The notes below the pieces were generated by a model. The model had not been told where the DNA came from. It ran no database searches and worked only from the letters and a program-made list of their open reading frames with translations. This document shows, piece by piece, positions 1 to 12,550 of a DNA stretch of 64,000 nucleotides. Position 1 is the first letter of the stretch, and every line of letters starts with the position of its first letter. Both the position numbers and the translations under genes were made by a program. This DNA is from Onchidella celtica (taxonomy: Eukaryota; Mollusca; Gastropoda; Systellommatophora; Onchidiidae). Location of the stretch: assembly GCA_963931925.1 (NCBI GenBank), contig OZ007575.1, forward strand, positions 39,762,846 through 39,826,845, given 5' to 3'.

Positions 1-1887
1 TAAATAGAATGGTGGAAATAAGCAGCTGCATCCTGGAATTTCAAGTCACATCACAGAGAAATAAATAGCCGAAGGAAAAGCCTGTTGGACACACTCAGTT
101 TTGAACTACTTCATTTCTATACTGCACGTTTGACAAGGAAATGGTTTCCTGTTTGCGTGAATATCGGAAACAGACAAAATCAGTGTCCGGTATTTGCTGG
201 TATATTTGTAGGTCCAATACGACCAGTCAAGCAAATCATACCAGCTGACAAAAAAGTCAAGAGTGATATGAAGTGCGAGTTGCGCCACACGGTAAGACCA
301 AGAGGTTGGTGAGTGCGGTTAACGGCGGTCGCACATAGGGCGGGCAGAGAAAGGCGTGTCACATTACACTCCAGCACTTTCGCCAGTTCTTTGACGCTCC
401 TAGTAATAATGGACTATCGTGTTTCTTTTTCTTTCTTTTTTTTTCTGCCTCTCTCTCCCGAGTCCCTGTATTGTTCGAATCGTTACTTACTCATTCAAAG
501 TCTCACACACACACAGTTCATTCCTTCACATGATGAGGCGGTTACATCGGACGATGAGAAAGGACAAGGGGGAGGGGTAACGTCTAGAATACAGTATAGT
601 TTTTAGATAGCATACAGTAGTTTTTAGAGGAAATGAGACACATCGAAATTCGCATCTAGCTCCCTCGTAGGGCAATGCATCACACATCTTTTCCATGCTT
701 CTGTGCCAGAGCTAAATTTCAAGCATTATGATGTTGAGTCGTGGGGTGTGACAGGTGTCTATGTGGTACTAAAAGTAGTTTATTATTAAGAGAAGACGCA
801 ATAGATAAAATCACAGAAAACAGTAGTTTCCGTTTCTGCTTTCGCTTGGTTAACACCGTTCGCTTAACAGAGTTTTTATCGTATGTGAATATAATAGTAA
901 TAATATATTCCGACAACCACAATGAATAAGATACCGGTATAAATAAAGCAGGCACAGTCCAAGAGGAATGACCTCAGAGGGCTGGAATGATTATTGATGT
1001 TATGAAATAAATTAATGTAAGACTTTATGTGAAGCGTGAAGCACAATGCATGTTGGATATACCACAGACAATTACAACGCCACGAGGGACATTAAATTTC
1101 CAGAATGTCGGTCTTCATAGACTGACAGAGCTGCGAAACATGGTGTGAATCATACAATTATCATAATCATGTTCCCTTTTCGGTAACCACATGAATCTCA
1201 CGTCTTGAGCTCACGGCAGATTTCTTCAGGCAAAAATCATAGGGCGGGACTTCTGACTTATAACCGTGTTTCTCAAGCTTTTTTGCCCCACGCCCCACTT
1301 CAATGTTAAAAAAAAGAAAAAACGTGCGCCCTTCAACGCTTGTAGCGAGCGACCAAGAACACATCGGCTAGGCTGCGCATAGCCATTAAAGTAAGGTCGT
1401 GCATCCAGTAAGTTCGATGTTTTAATCCGAGCTAAATAAGGAAACCACCAACATAACATAAACAAACAACAATTTAGCTATAATAGTTTAGTTAAAATGC
1501 ACTAAGATATGAAATTAAGATTTCCACGAAAAATCCTGACGCCCCATTCTGAAGTCTCATGCCCCACCAAAATACTGCCACGCCCCACCGATGGAGCGTG
1601 TATCCCACTTGGAGAAGCACTGGTCGACAATGTGTATCATTTGGAAAGACAAAAGTTTTTGCCAGAGGGGAAGGGTGTGCGACCAAAGATAGTAGATTGA
1701 TAAGATCAGACACTCCCTTCTTCGGGCTTCTTCTTAAGTTGAAATACCGTTTACATCCTGTCACGGGCACCGCCCATTCTCGGCGCGCAGAGCCAGAGCT
1801 TCGCACAATGGATTTGCATAGAAAATAAGACACAACACCTATCGGTTTCACTTCCAGAGGTAGTTTCACCGTCAAAATATTTTTAAA
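1..1887. other. gene-free sequence
   Basis: No exon-like or recognisable coding sequence was found on either strand. Short open frames here lack family motifs. Around 1270-1600 a GCCCCAC-type motif recurs, which suggests an old repeat, but no ends could be defined. Confidence 0.5.
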
Positions 1888-2314
1888 GTATGTAGTTTGC
1901 AATTAATAATTAATTTTTCTACAAAGCAAAGCTAAATAGTAAAAAAGGGAGGGTGAAGGAACGGAAAAGAGAGCGAAACAGATTTTTCACGAGATGGCTC
2001 AGGCGTAGATTTAGATTTAGTCTAGTAATGTGCGTGCGGCTTCCCCGGCCTTTCTCGGGACAAGTCATTTTTAGCCTATCGACAGCGCTTGGGACTCGAC
2101 TGCTCGTATGTAGTTTGGAATTAATAACTAATTTTTGTACAAAGCAAAGCTAAAAAGGGAGGGTGAAGGAACGGAAAAGAGAGAGAAACAGATTTTTCAC
2201 GGGATGGCTCAGGCATAGACCTAATAGTAATAATGTGCGTGCGGCTTCCCCGGCCTTTCTCGGGACAAGTCACTTTTAGCCTATCGACAGCGCTTGGGAC
2301 TCCACTACAGGCGA
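1888..2314. repeat. tandem duplication, two copies of about 210 bp
   Basis: Two adjacent near-identical units run about 1888-2105 and 2106-2314. Each starts with GTATGTAGTTTG, passes through GGGAGGGTGAAGGAACGG and CGGCTTCCCCGGCC, and ends near GCGCTTGGGACTC. They differ by scattered substitutions and a small indel near GCTAAA. No coding content is apparent. Confidence 0.85.
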
Positions 2315-3147
2315 TTGTATTGCGTTGCGTCTCTGATGCAACGGTTGATGTGGTTCTCGACAATGGTGTATTTTTCATGAATTTGGAGAAGAAAAAGGAG
2401 AGAGAAAGAACGAGATGAAGGAAAATCCAAGGTTAGTTTGTCATAATTATATAAGTTCCCGCTATTGTTTACTTTCTTACTTGCATTTGCTGCTGGGAGA
2501 CAGGGCGCGCGAGTTACGTCATGAACGGATGACCCAGCCTCGATCCCATGCTATTGCTATTCTAAAATTAATGTACTAGATCTATGTCGGTATGATGGTA
2601 AATTTAATAAAACGATTGTGACAATGCTACCACATTTAAAAAGAAAAAAAGAAATTAGCCACAGGTTTCCGACAACGAACTACTTTATAATTAAAAAGTA
2701 AGCGACTTCCAGTTCCAGCAAGGTCTAGGGTGAGAGCTGAACACTGAACAAAACTCGGCATTTTCTCTATTCGGCTTTGTAAAAAATGCCGTTTACTTCT
2801 CGCACGCTTATGCCACAAAACCCGTGCATGCGCAAACCCCGAGCTGTCTATCTTATCATTTCTAGTTTCTTGGGTGCAACTCAATACAACAGAATAATCA
2901 AGTGGCGGACAGCATTCACAACATGGATTTGCCTTCCTAAAACAAAGTGCTGCATTATCGTGGGTTTTTCTTTGAGTCTTCCTAACAAAGCGTTGCCTTT
3001 TTTTTTTTTTAGTCCCCATTGATATTTTTTTTAATGGAAGTGCAGCGAACCATATGTCATTGAGTGGATCATAAAGCGATTTTTTGGAGCTATGGGTATT
3101 TTCTCCCGGTTCGACATCTATACTTATTTCCAAACCATTTTATTTTA
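2315..3147. other. gene-free sequence
   Basis: A 165-codon minus-strand open frame (3133 to 2636) covers most of this stretch, but it shows no domain, signal peptide or splice context that I can support. Otherwise nothing is seen. Confidence 0.4.
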
Positions 3148-3577
3148 AAAGTGTATATTTGGGCTGAATACGGCCGAAACAACCCGGTGCTGTGCTATTT
3201 GGGCCAAGTTATTTTAGGCAAGGGGCGGAATACGGTGTCCATTGTCGATTCAAGTGTGCATTGGAATGGTCAGATGGACCTGGGGGCATGAGGGTCTAGT
3301 CAGTTTGTATCAATGGGCGGTAGTCAGATTGACTAATCAGGCGAAAAGGGGCCACCGTAGCGTCAATGGCCACCGGAAAATGCGGTGGCAATTGACTCTA
3401 CCTTTAGGAAATATTGTACGGACACAAATGGTTTTCAAAAAAACAAAACAGAAAAAAAAAAAAAAAACGCCAGAACAGTGCAAACTGCAAACTCGCACTA
3501 CCGGCCCAAATAACCCGGAACCAGGGTTCTGTGCTATTTAGGCCGTATTCGGCCCAAATATACCTAGCCACTTTTAT
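3148..3577. mobile_element. foldback MITE of about 430 bp
   Basis: The ends are imperfect inverted repeats. The left end reads GTATATTTGGGCTGAATACG near 3157 and the right end is its complement near 3550-3566 (CGTATTCGGCCCAAATATAC). Homology extends inward through a GCTATTTGGGCC-type segment. The interior contains a poly-A run near 3452. No coding capacity is seen, and the exact edges and target duplication are unclear. Confidence 0.7.
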
Positions 3578-4908
3578 GTTACTTATACATGTGTCAAGTA
3601 AGTTGCTAAATAATTGAGTATTTGAAAATGGTACTTCCTTACATTGCGGATAATGATGGAACATGCGAATGACACAAAGTAAAAGTCGAAATCACTTCGT
3701 TTTATATCCTAACCCAGGGTACCTAATTTAAGTCTGTGCTGGTTTCCGACCCCGAGAGCATAATGTCGTCCAATAGTATTATTATATTACAGTGCAGCAT
3801 GTAGATCACGATCTAGACAGTCGGCGCTTCGGGTCGTGACCGATTTCGTTCGCGGCTGGTCTATAGTATTCGTTTCTTTATTTTCTGAAAATATTGCTTC
3901 TTGTCACTCAAACATGGATAAAACTTTCTCTTAAATTTGACAAAAATCGATTGATTTCCTAGGTAAACACACTTTTCTTCTCTAAATGGATAAAGACAAA
4001 AAAAAAAAGTGTGTTTTTGTTTTTTATTTAGACATTTCTTGGAATAACTTTGTTGTTTAACGTTCAACTATCGCCCAATTTTGCATGAAAACGGTATGTG
4101 TTTCTTTCTTGAGAGTGTCATGATATAGATCTAGCATTTTGAAGATATCAATTTTCACCCCTTTTTTTTTCACGAATTTTTTGTTGTTGTTGTAAGATTT
4201 TGTATGCTATGGAACTTGTCTACCTGAATTCATACCTGTTGATCAACATGAACAATTTCCACCTGTAAATTATCATATTATTCTTTGCTGTACAAATAGA
4301 TTTCTCTTTTAATTATGTTTTTAAAAAAAGAAGGGAAAAATCTTTCATATTGCAGACTAAGGCAATTCCACGGTTTAGAAGTTCACGATGGAATCACTGA
4401 TTAGTGCTAGTTTTCTCACTGTTTTGGTTTCGTGCAGAAAAAGTGAAGAAACTGATGTGGTGAAACCCTGCTATTCATAGAAAAAATAGATGAAACAAGA
4501 TGAGGGTGCAGTTTCAAGTACATGTAGCTGCACTCAAAGGTCTATCAATGGAAGCCCTTGAGATTTTCGTTGTGGAATGTTCACACATGTTGAGGGGTAC
4601 CTCGATGTTTATAAATGAAAATATTCTGAATTTACTGAATGGGCAATGCCAAGAGTGACCTTGTTGTACAGACCCTTTGCGTCTGCTCCATCACGTGGTG
4701 GCGGAACGTTGAAAATTTTAAAGATGAAAAATTCATCGACTATTAAAGGGAGGGGGTGTAAGAGGTGTCCCACTTCGTACGGAAGAATAAAAAAAAATCA
4801 ATTTTACATGACAGATACATGACCTTCCACTGGATACCGGTATAAAAACGAATAATGTATAAGCTGGCTGCCCTGTGTCACAAATGTATGTACACAAACG
4901 CACCAACT
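3578..4908. other. gene-free AT-rich sequence
   Basis: No conserved coding segment, RNA gene or clear repeat boundary was recognised. Confidence 0.45.
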
Positions 4909-5264
4909 TATTTAACCGATCTTTTGACCCCCTATGTACCACGACGTCTCAGATCATCTGCAGACGCTAAAAAGTTCAACGGGTGAAAAATCCTTTTCTT
5001 TTCAAGGGCCTCAGATTCGGAATTCTCTGCCTCTGTATGTGAGAGAGATTGAAAATTTTATGACTTCTAATAGTTTTAAACACCAGCTGAAGTGTCAGTG
5101 ACTTTTTTACACTCTGAATGTCCATCTTTTTTCCTTCTTGAGTATGCCCGTGTGCCGTGTGTGTGATTTACATAATATGAATGTTGTAAAGTGCTTAGAG
5201 CCTGGCTGTAAACGGGATGAAGCACTAAATAAATGTTATGTCTTGTTATTTTTATTATTATTAT
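4909..5264 (+). mobile_element. LINE 3' fragment (RT C-terminus and tail), decayed
   Basis: Plus-strand translation from 4909 gives YLTDLLTPYVPRRLRSS. After a stop and frame change it gives GPQIRNSLPLYVREIE and SFKHQLK. This is the pattern of the C-terminal end of many metazoan non-LTR reverse transcriptases (a GP-x-x-WN-x-LP-like block followed by FK-x-x-LK). A 3' UTR follows with a conserved-looking TGCTTAGAGCCTGGCTG segment and a TTATTATTA tail ending near 5264. It is strongly 5'-truncated and interrupted by stop codons, so it is a dead copy. Confidence 0.7.
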
Positions 5265-5787
5265 AACGTTTGGGATAAAAATTTGTTGTTGTTTGTTTTT
5301 TCATTGCAATTTTCTCTTTAGTTTAAACAAACAAAGGGAAAAGCCAGTGTGTAATTTTTAATTTTTTTTTTTAAGAAATCAGCCAGCTGGGCACTTTTGG
5401 CCACAAAGGCTACCCTTACTCTTCTAGATTTCTCTTTTCATTGTGCTGAGGAGCGATGTTCATTGCAACTGCAAGATTCACCACAGTTAACGTAAATGTG
5501 AACAAAAGGCCGGGTAATGACGGTAGGGTACCAACACCAAGCAAACCATGCTTTCAGCATCACTATCATGATCAAATCTTTCAATGAGTGACTTTCCAAC
5601 AAATCAAGACGACGCAGGACTGTCTATGGGCTGACTATGAAATCGATTTGCGGGCCTGCATTTAATTCACAATGACGTAATGAAATTTTGAACGACATCG
5701 CCGCCACTGAAATCAAAATGCCCAACCATACACTGCTACCCGCAGGCGGATTCTGTGAAATAAAAACTTCATAATAATAATAATAAT

Positions 5788-6674
5788 AGTTCGTCCATCA
5801 GGTATGATGATGACCTTAACAACACCAGAGGAATAAAGAACAGAAATTGTTGAGAATTTCAACACATGGACAATAAAGAGAAGTAAAGGACACAGAGGAC
5901 AGAATGGAAAGACTGTTCTTTCATGACTTATGGCTTCTCATGTGACTGATAAGTCCTATTTTTGCCCTGAAGACCCTTCCGCATAAGTGACAAGAGTGCT
6001 CCGTTGGTTCAGTACCACTGGGCCTTTTCTTGCGCCGTTCTCTTTTTTTGATAGCCTGCTGGACTCTGTCAGCTTCCCATGCTTTGCTGCCTCTGGTAAG
6101 GGCCGCCCTCCAATTTGCACGATCAAGCGAGAGCTTTTCCCACTCACTCACATCAATGGCAAAGGCCTTCAGTGATTGCTTGAGAGTGTCTTTGTAACGT
6201 CTCTTTGGGGCCCCAACATTCCTCGTTCCATTGGAGAGCTCAGAGAAGAAGATTTGCTTAGGGAGTCTGGAGTCGGGCATTCTGACAACATGTCCTGCCC
6301 AACGTAGCTGAATTTTTTTCAGGTGGCAGAAGATGCTCAATTCCTTGGCACGATTGAGGACCTCAGTGTCTGGAATTTTATCCTGCCATTTGATCCTTAG
6401 GATCTTTCTAAGGCAGGCCAGATGAAAGTGATTTAGTTTTCTGGCATGCGATTGGTACGCTGTCCAGGTTTCAGCCCCATAGAGTAGGGTGGGAAGGACC
6501 ACAGCATTGTACACTTTCAGCTTAGTGTCTGTACGAATGCTGGCAACATCCCACACTCTCTTTCGAAGCCTGCCAAATGCAGAGCTGGCTTTGCTGATTC
6601 TTGAGGGGTCACAGGATACTTGTCGTCTGGAGTAGGCTGATGGAGCACTTCCGTCTTCTTTGTGCTTATTGTGA
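5788..6674 (-). mobile_element. 5'-truncated LINE, copy 1
   Basis: This is a minus-strand non-LTR retrotransposon fragment, nearly identical to the copy at 60322-61405. Its 3' end abuts an (ATT)n tail at 5771-5788. Relative to the other copy it lacks 100 bp (equivalent to 61143-61242), with the join at about 6605. It stops about 270 bp earlier at its 5' end. Both copies share the same 3' terminus, as expected from target-primed reverse transcription. Confidence 0.88.
5921..6556 (-). pseudogene. LINE reverse transcriptase C-terminal region with C2H2 finger
   Basis: A 211-residue open frame covers the RT thumb and downstream region, including LLYGAETWT and RWAGHVVRM, motifs common to many animal LINE polyproteins. 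It ends with a classical C2H2 finger spaced CX2CX12HX3H. The RT catalytic domain is missing. The 100-bp deletion just upstream shifts the frame, so it cannot be functional alone. The clade was not determined; similar C-termini occur in Jockey/I-type and other elements. Confidence 0.85.
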
Positions 6675-9600
6675 AAACGTCATACTATGATACTAATTGC
6701 CCATAAATGAAATAAGTTCTGTCTTTAATGAAGCTGTATGATGAAACAGGTCGGTTTTGCAATTTGATGGGCCTACATCTCTACAAAGTAGAATCCGTGT
6801 GAATTTATGGCCTTGGTGTTCTAGCGTCAGCGTGCTAATTTTCATCTTTGTTACATCTCTTTTCTTCCTGCATATTCAATGCTAGTCAATTTTTTACATT
6901 TTTATCCTCATTATTTCTTTAACTTTTGTTTTCACCAATATCTAAAAAACATACGGTATCGTTTGACCATACCGACCATGCAGCAGACAAATTTAAGGCA
7001 TAGAAAATAGGCACCCAAACTATATGAAACACCTTCTGGCGTGCGGCTTTACCCTTAACGAGACTCTCAGACTGTATCTGACTCTTGCATCAACCCGCTA
7101 TTGCCGTCTGACTCTGAATCGGTCTTTGTTTGCAACAACAACGGCAAAATAATAAAAAGTTCAAAGATACTGTCCACTGGTAATTTCATCAACTCAGATG
7201 TATTTCAGGCAGAGAAGACGGTGAAATTTAAAAATATACATGTAAGGAAAATACTCCACCACTGGATTCATCCTCTTTCTGACAGAGGGATGGAAATCAT
7301 CTCCAACGTGATCCTAGACTCCACGAAAGCGAAATGAACGAAACAATTATTGGAACCAGAACTGCACCACCGAAAAGGAGATCACCGAAAATCCCAATCT
7401 CTGTCTCCGCCTTTGAAATTCAAACCTGCCGTCATAAACTATTTATTGCTGGTATGCGATAGGGGATGATCAGATTATGAATTACTGCATGCAGTACAAC
7501 ATCATTATTTAAGCATTCTGGCCAAAGGCCTCAAAATCACAACAAAGAGAAGAGTCTGGGATACTCTCATCATAGCGGGAAACATGCTGTTTTTGGGCCA
7601 CATGCAACTGTTGTCCGTCCCCTTGTGGTTGCCAACAGTTTCATTTTTAATGTACAGATTTCATAATCATGCAAGAAGCCCGCCATTATTTATATACAAT
7701 AATATATGTTGGTATATGAAATGCAGTGTAACAATAAATGTCATGCACACGTACCATTAGGTACCGTCATTTCGTAATAAAAATTGGACTTCACAGCGTG
7801 ATTTGAACATTGGCGATGTCCTCTAAAAAGGTAGGCTATACAAGTATTACAACTTCCCTCGCATTGTTTTGTCCCTATTATTACGCTAGTGTGAGTCACC
7901 ATGAGGCAGGAGCCTCTCCGACAGTGTCGGTCACGCCACTGCATTCTTTTGCTCAAAGTTAGCCCACTGTGCTTTGCCTATCATACTCATGGAGGACTTC
8001 TAGTTCTGCTTTCTAACCCATCTGGCAGACAATTTACACTAAGCCAACGTAACGACTCCAAACAACCCCAGCGACATCTCAGTTTTCAACCTTTCTCACC
8101 CAACTTCCGGAAGTCACTCAGCTCTGACGCCCATAAAAAATATTCAAACGGCCAAAAAATAATGTAAATTTATTTTTCCTTCGTGAGTTTTACTTGGCTG
8201 TTTTTATCACAGACGGGGACCATGTGCAGTGCAAATTTCGACGGGAGTAAGAAAGCAACGCCCATTTACCTCACTCCAACTCTTATCTGATACGGATGAT
8301 ACATAATATACTCATGCAGTCGACCTAGAACTACATCACAATTCACGTGTATATTTCTGCATAATGGAAAACAAGTGTGAGACTGCGCTCTTTCTGTTGG
8401 ACAACTGCAGTTTGATTGCTTTACTGCATCGCATGTATTTCCAGCTGCCTATGGCACTCTGACAAAATTGGGGCGATGAAAAGCAATATCCTCTCTGAGT
8501 GATGTTTCATTATTTCAGATATAAAAAAAAGGGGAGGGGGCGGGGATTTTTTGTCAGTATCGTTTAGAAGCGTTCTCTTCCACGAAAAGAAACAAACTTT
8601 CGCGACAACAAAAAGCCCTCGCCGTACGGAGGACCTTCTCTTTGGCCTAAAAGTGAGTCCAGAAATTCAAAATCAAAACTGATTATTGAAAACGTCTCCT
8701 GCCACTCTTCTACTGGTGTAGAATACCAAATTAAGCTCAGAAGAAGTACACATAAATACTGATGCAGCAAACAAAATTTCGGTCGAAATAAAACTGCCTT
8801 TATTCTAATATGACTACTGGCAACGGCGAAACAATTATGCGACAAGCTAACGAGAAATGATATTTTCTTCCTGCAGGCCGGTGTTATCCCGTGACAAGGG
8901 CACACTACTAGACATTATCAGCCGATCTCAAGTGCCGCGACCTTGATGAGATATGTTTGCCGAGGTCAATATTAGACTACCACATTCATTGTGCAAGAGA
9001 ACGCAGCATCTGTAGCCTAGTTTACTCCTCCTTCCAAGAAAATCCTCCTTCTCTCTTCTTAACAGCAATTCTTTAAATACCGGTACTTCACTAGTTCCCA
9101 GTCTTTGTTGTTTGTTGCTCGAAAACTTTCTTTTTCGCCATTTGTGATGGAGAGAAGACAAATGATCTCAGTTCTGCGACTAGGAAGTATTACACTACGA
9201 ACCTTGAAATTTGAAACTGGTGTGGAAACAACATTACTAATAGTCTATTGAGCTCGTCAGCTATTGTTAAAAACTCTTGAGTTTGGGTACAAACTCAAAC
9301 AAATGATTACGTGATCTCAGAACAGTATCGCCTCATTATCACTTTGCACCTTCCGTGCAACTGTATATTATAGTATATAATACACACAAACTGCAGACTG
9401 ATAACCAATGGAAAACTCAATAGAACTACAGCATTGACAAGCAGAATAGCCCAGCCTTTGGCCTGTCTTCTCGTCCATCTGCCGTTTTTTTTTCTTTTTT
9501 GCTGTCCTTTTGTTCTAGCCCGTTATACTTCCTTATTTCCTTTCTTTTTAAATTTAGAATCACAGTTCCTTCGCTTTTATATAATAATAAGAGATGTATT

Positions 9601-12550
9601 GAATTGAGCGTTTCCTTGCCCTTTTTTTAATTATTCGGCGATGCTTGTCTTTCCATTGGCCCCGTTCTCTTTCTGCGTCACTTTATTAAATACATGTATA
9701 TCATATTTTTTAATACCCACCATGCGCCTCACCAACAAGCAGGGTTAAAATTCTCTCGACTTTGTTACAATACAATACGCCTAATTTGCACGGTATTGTA
9801 TTGGGTATGCTCCCCCCACGCCACGACCGGCGTTGATCTCGAGCGATGTTTTGCCCTATTGTAATGGCCGCTGGGGCGTCCATGTGCGGTAACATTCCGC
9901 CCACGTGCCATGCACAGACTAGATAGTAGCATGTCCCTGGATATGATGCTTTGGAATAACAATCTGTAACAAAATGTATGTGGCAATCAATTCCAAGAGC
10001 AAAAGCACACGACGCAAACATGGCCTCCGCTAAAATAGGTTCAAATCATTTAACCCCAAATAAATGACAAGTAGGCCTATTCATTTTAGAGAATTTTCAG
10101 ACCAAAGTGACAAGTAGCAATGACACAGTAATTTCATACCAAAGAACCAGTGACAAGTGGTGCATTTGGTCAGTTCACAAAATACCCTCATCTGATGGTG
10201 ATGCAGATATAATGCTCTGATCAGCCTTGTAAAATTTTGCCGAAAGGAAACATAAGAAGATGTATATTTGGGCACATCATCCCTATCTGAGAGACTATGT
10301 ATGGATCCACAGTGCGTATGCTGTTTCAAGACAATTAGAGCTCCATCCAGAGTAGTTTCCGCAGTTTTTTCCGTATGCTTGAAGTCACTTTCACAATCTA
10401 GTATTCGTTGCAAAGCCTTTATTGCATTTGAAAGATACCATCATACCAACTACCGACGATTTGTGAGCGCCGAAGAACGACAGCTCATCTTTCTATGATA
10501 AAGAATACGACTGTAACAAAGTGTTTACACTAACACACTAGAATCGCCACTTTCTTGTTTAATCTGCATGCAAGACCGAGGTGACACGTAGAATGCTGGG
10601 AAAAAAAAAATCAGGAGTGGCATACAAGTGACACATTCTGCACGGAGCTTGTCGCGCCACTCCAGTGCAAACGTTTGTTTTTATAATAATGTTTCTACGT
10701 ATTTGTTTTCAAGCGGAATAGCACGTGCTCTGCCACACTCTACTTGTCGCGTCGGTGTGAAAGCTCATTTAGGGATTCCAGTTTTGCATTGGTACGTTTG
10801 AGCCTGGCCGACAATCCCATGTCAATGTGGCAGTTAAACAGATTGCAAGTTCCATTTCCTGCTCGGCATCAGCGATTACGGTACTAATTATTAAGTGCCT
10901 AGTGTGGTTTCCACAGACCTCTTGAGTTTTTCTTGTTAGTAAAAGTGTACTACATCAGTACATGTAGAAAGACTCGCTCGCACAAATTTGTATTGAAACT
11001 GAGTTCTGAAGCAGAGACTGACTGAACAGTGCGGTTTCCTGATCGATCAAAGTATGTCGAATTCAACCAAACAGCATTTCGCGCGCGTTCTCTCTCTCTA
11101 TTATGAAAATAGACCCAATCCCAGAGATCATACACTGTCAAAACATTATAAAAAAAATCTGTGATGTCGCAGCGAGGCTCGTAGCGAAGTCAATAATATG
11201 GCAAAATTTTTTTTTAGAAAGTGTATGTTGCTACGCCTCGCACTAAGAACACTATGCAATGAAACCTAAAGGAAAGGAAAGACAAATCAAGCTTTCGGCC
11301 ATTAGACCTTCATCTGGCAAAAAATAAATAAAAAATGTAACAGTATCGGAAGAAAATTGTACAGATGCAGAAAAAGTTCTCACAGATCCGGATACTTATT
11401 GTATGCGTGTTCGCGGAACACATCTCGTGCGGCAGAGTATTTTGTCTTTCTTTTTCTTTCGTTTTATTGTGTCGTTTCTGAATTGTTTCTTAGCGAGGTT
11501 TTTCTTACATTGATTCTAGCGTAATTTCCACTTACAAATGGCACTCAAGAGTTTACCTGCGCTTCTGCAAGCCGGCTAATTGTAATCAAGCATGCATCGA
11601 AACAAGGACTGAATTCCATCTACAAGATGTTGGTGATTTTTTAAGAATGCTTTTTTTTTAAACTGACTTCTTTGAAAACAAGCAGGGGTGATCTTTAAAT
11701 CTGGGGCACCACGAACGCATTTGTTTAGTTTTGTTGTTAGTCAAAAAACAACGCTTAGAGAGGATGTACATTATCGTACATGTAATTACCGTATGCGAAT
11801 GCATTAACTAAATGAAAATTAATCATTCCTTGGAAGTCTGAATGTGCTGAGGTTCATCTATCTCACTTATGGGTCCAATTTGCACAATGTCTTTTATTCT
11901 TTTCTTTCCTTGACACATTAATTTATCATAATTATGTGGATAGCTGTATGGAATGTGAGTAAAGTAAAGTGTGCTACAATTATATGAACATAGCACAAAA
12001 TTCTTCCAGCTTCAACTATGCTACAGGATGTTACTTCAGTCGATATAATGCCTCTAGTACTAATTACGTCTGGCTTATCGCAAAGATAACCCACATTCAG
12101 CCATATGGCCATGTCATGACCGTAACAAGGATACTGAAACTCTCAACAATTTATACACATGTATAATTAAAAGGAATTATCATTCCCACTAAGAAAACAG
12201 CACTACAATTTTCCCGATGGTCCATCAGTACAGAGCGAGAGGAAGAGGACATTAACTACATGTGGTTGGGTGCACCTCCTAAAACTGATCTGTTTCCGGG
12301 TAACACAGCCTAATGATTCCTAATTCAGTTGTGCATTGAGCATTTGTGACCCCATAAGCGCGTGTCTTTCTTTGCATGATAGCTGGTGGGCGGCCTGATT
12401 TTTACCACTTACTACAATTCATTCAAAATGACATTTGCATCAGTATAAACCCAAGAAAAAAAATATCCTTATTTCCCCCACTACATCAATACTTTCAAGG
12501 AAACAGATTACAACTGACTTTGCACATTAAGGGAAATCATTCGGACACAA
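6675..12550. other. gene-free sequence
   Basis: About 5.9 kb without a recognisable gene. Open frames of 60-113 codons occur on both strands, but none shows family motifs or convincing splice structure. A 110-codon minus frame at 10413-10081 is Cys- and His-rich but was not recognised. Confidence 0.45.

Noticed and set aside
1492..1902. 136-codon minus-strand open frame
   Set aside because: No recognisable motif, and overlapping frames on the other strand are equally open.
2636..3133. 165-codon minus-strand open frame
   Set aside because: Low-complexity ends, no domain or splice context. Likely chance or an old repeat.
10081..10413. Cys/His-rich 110-codon minus frame as a possible exon
   Set aside because: No flanking exons or family pattern could be joined to it.
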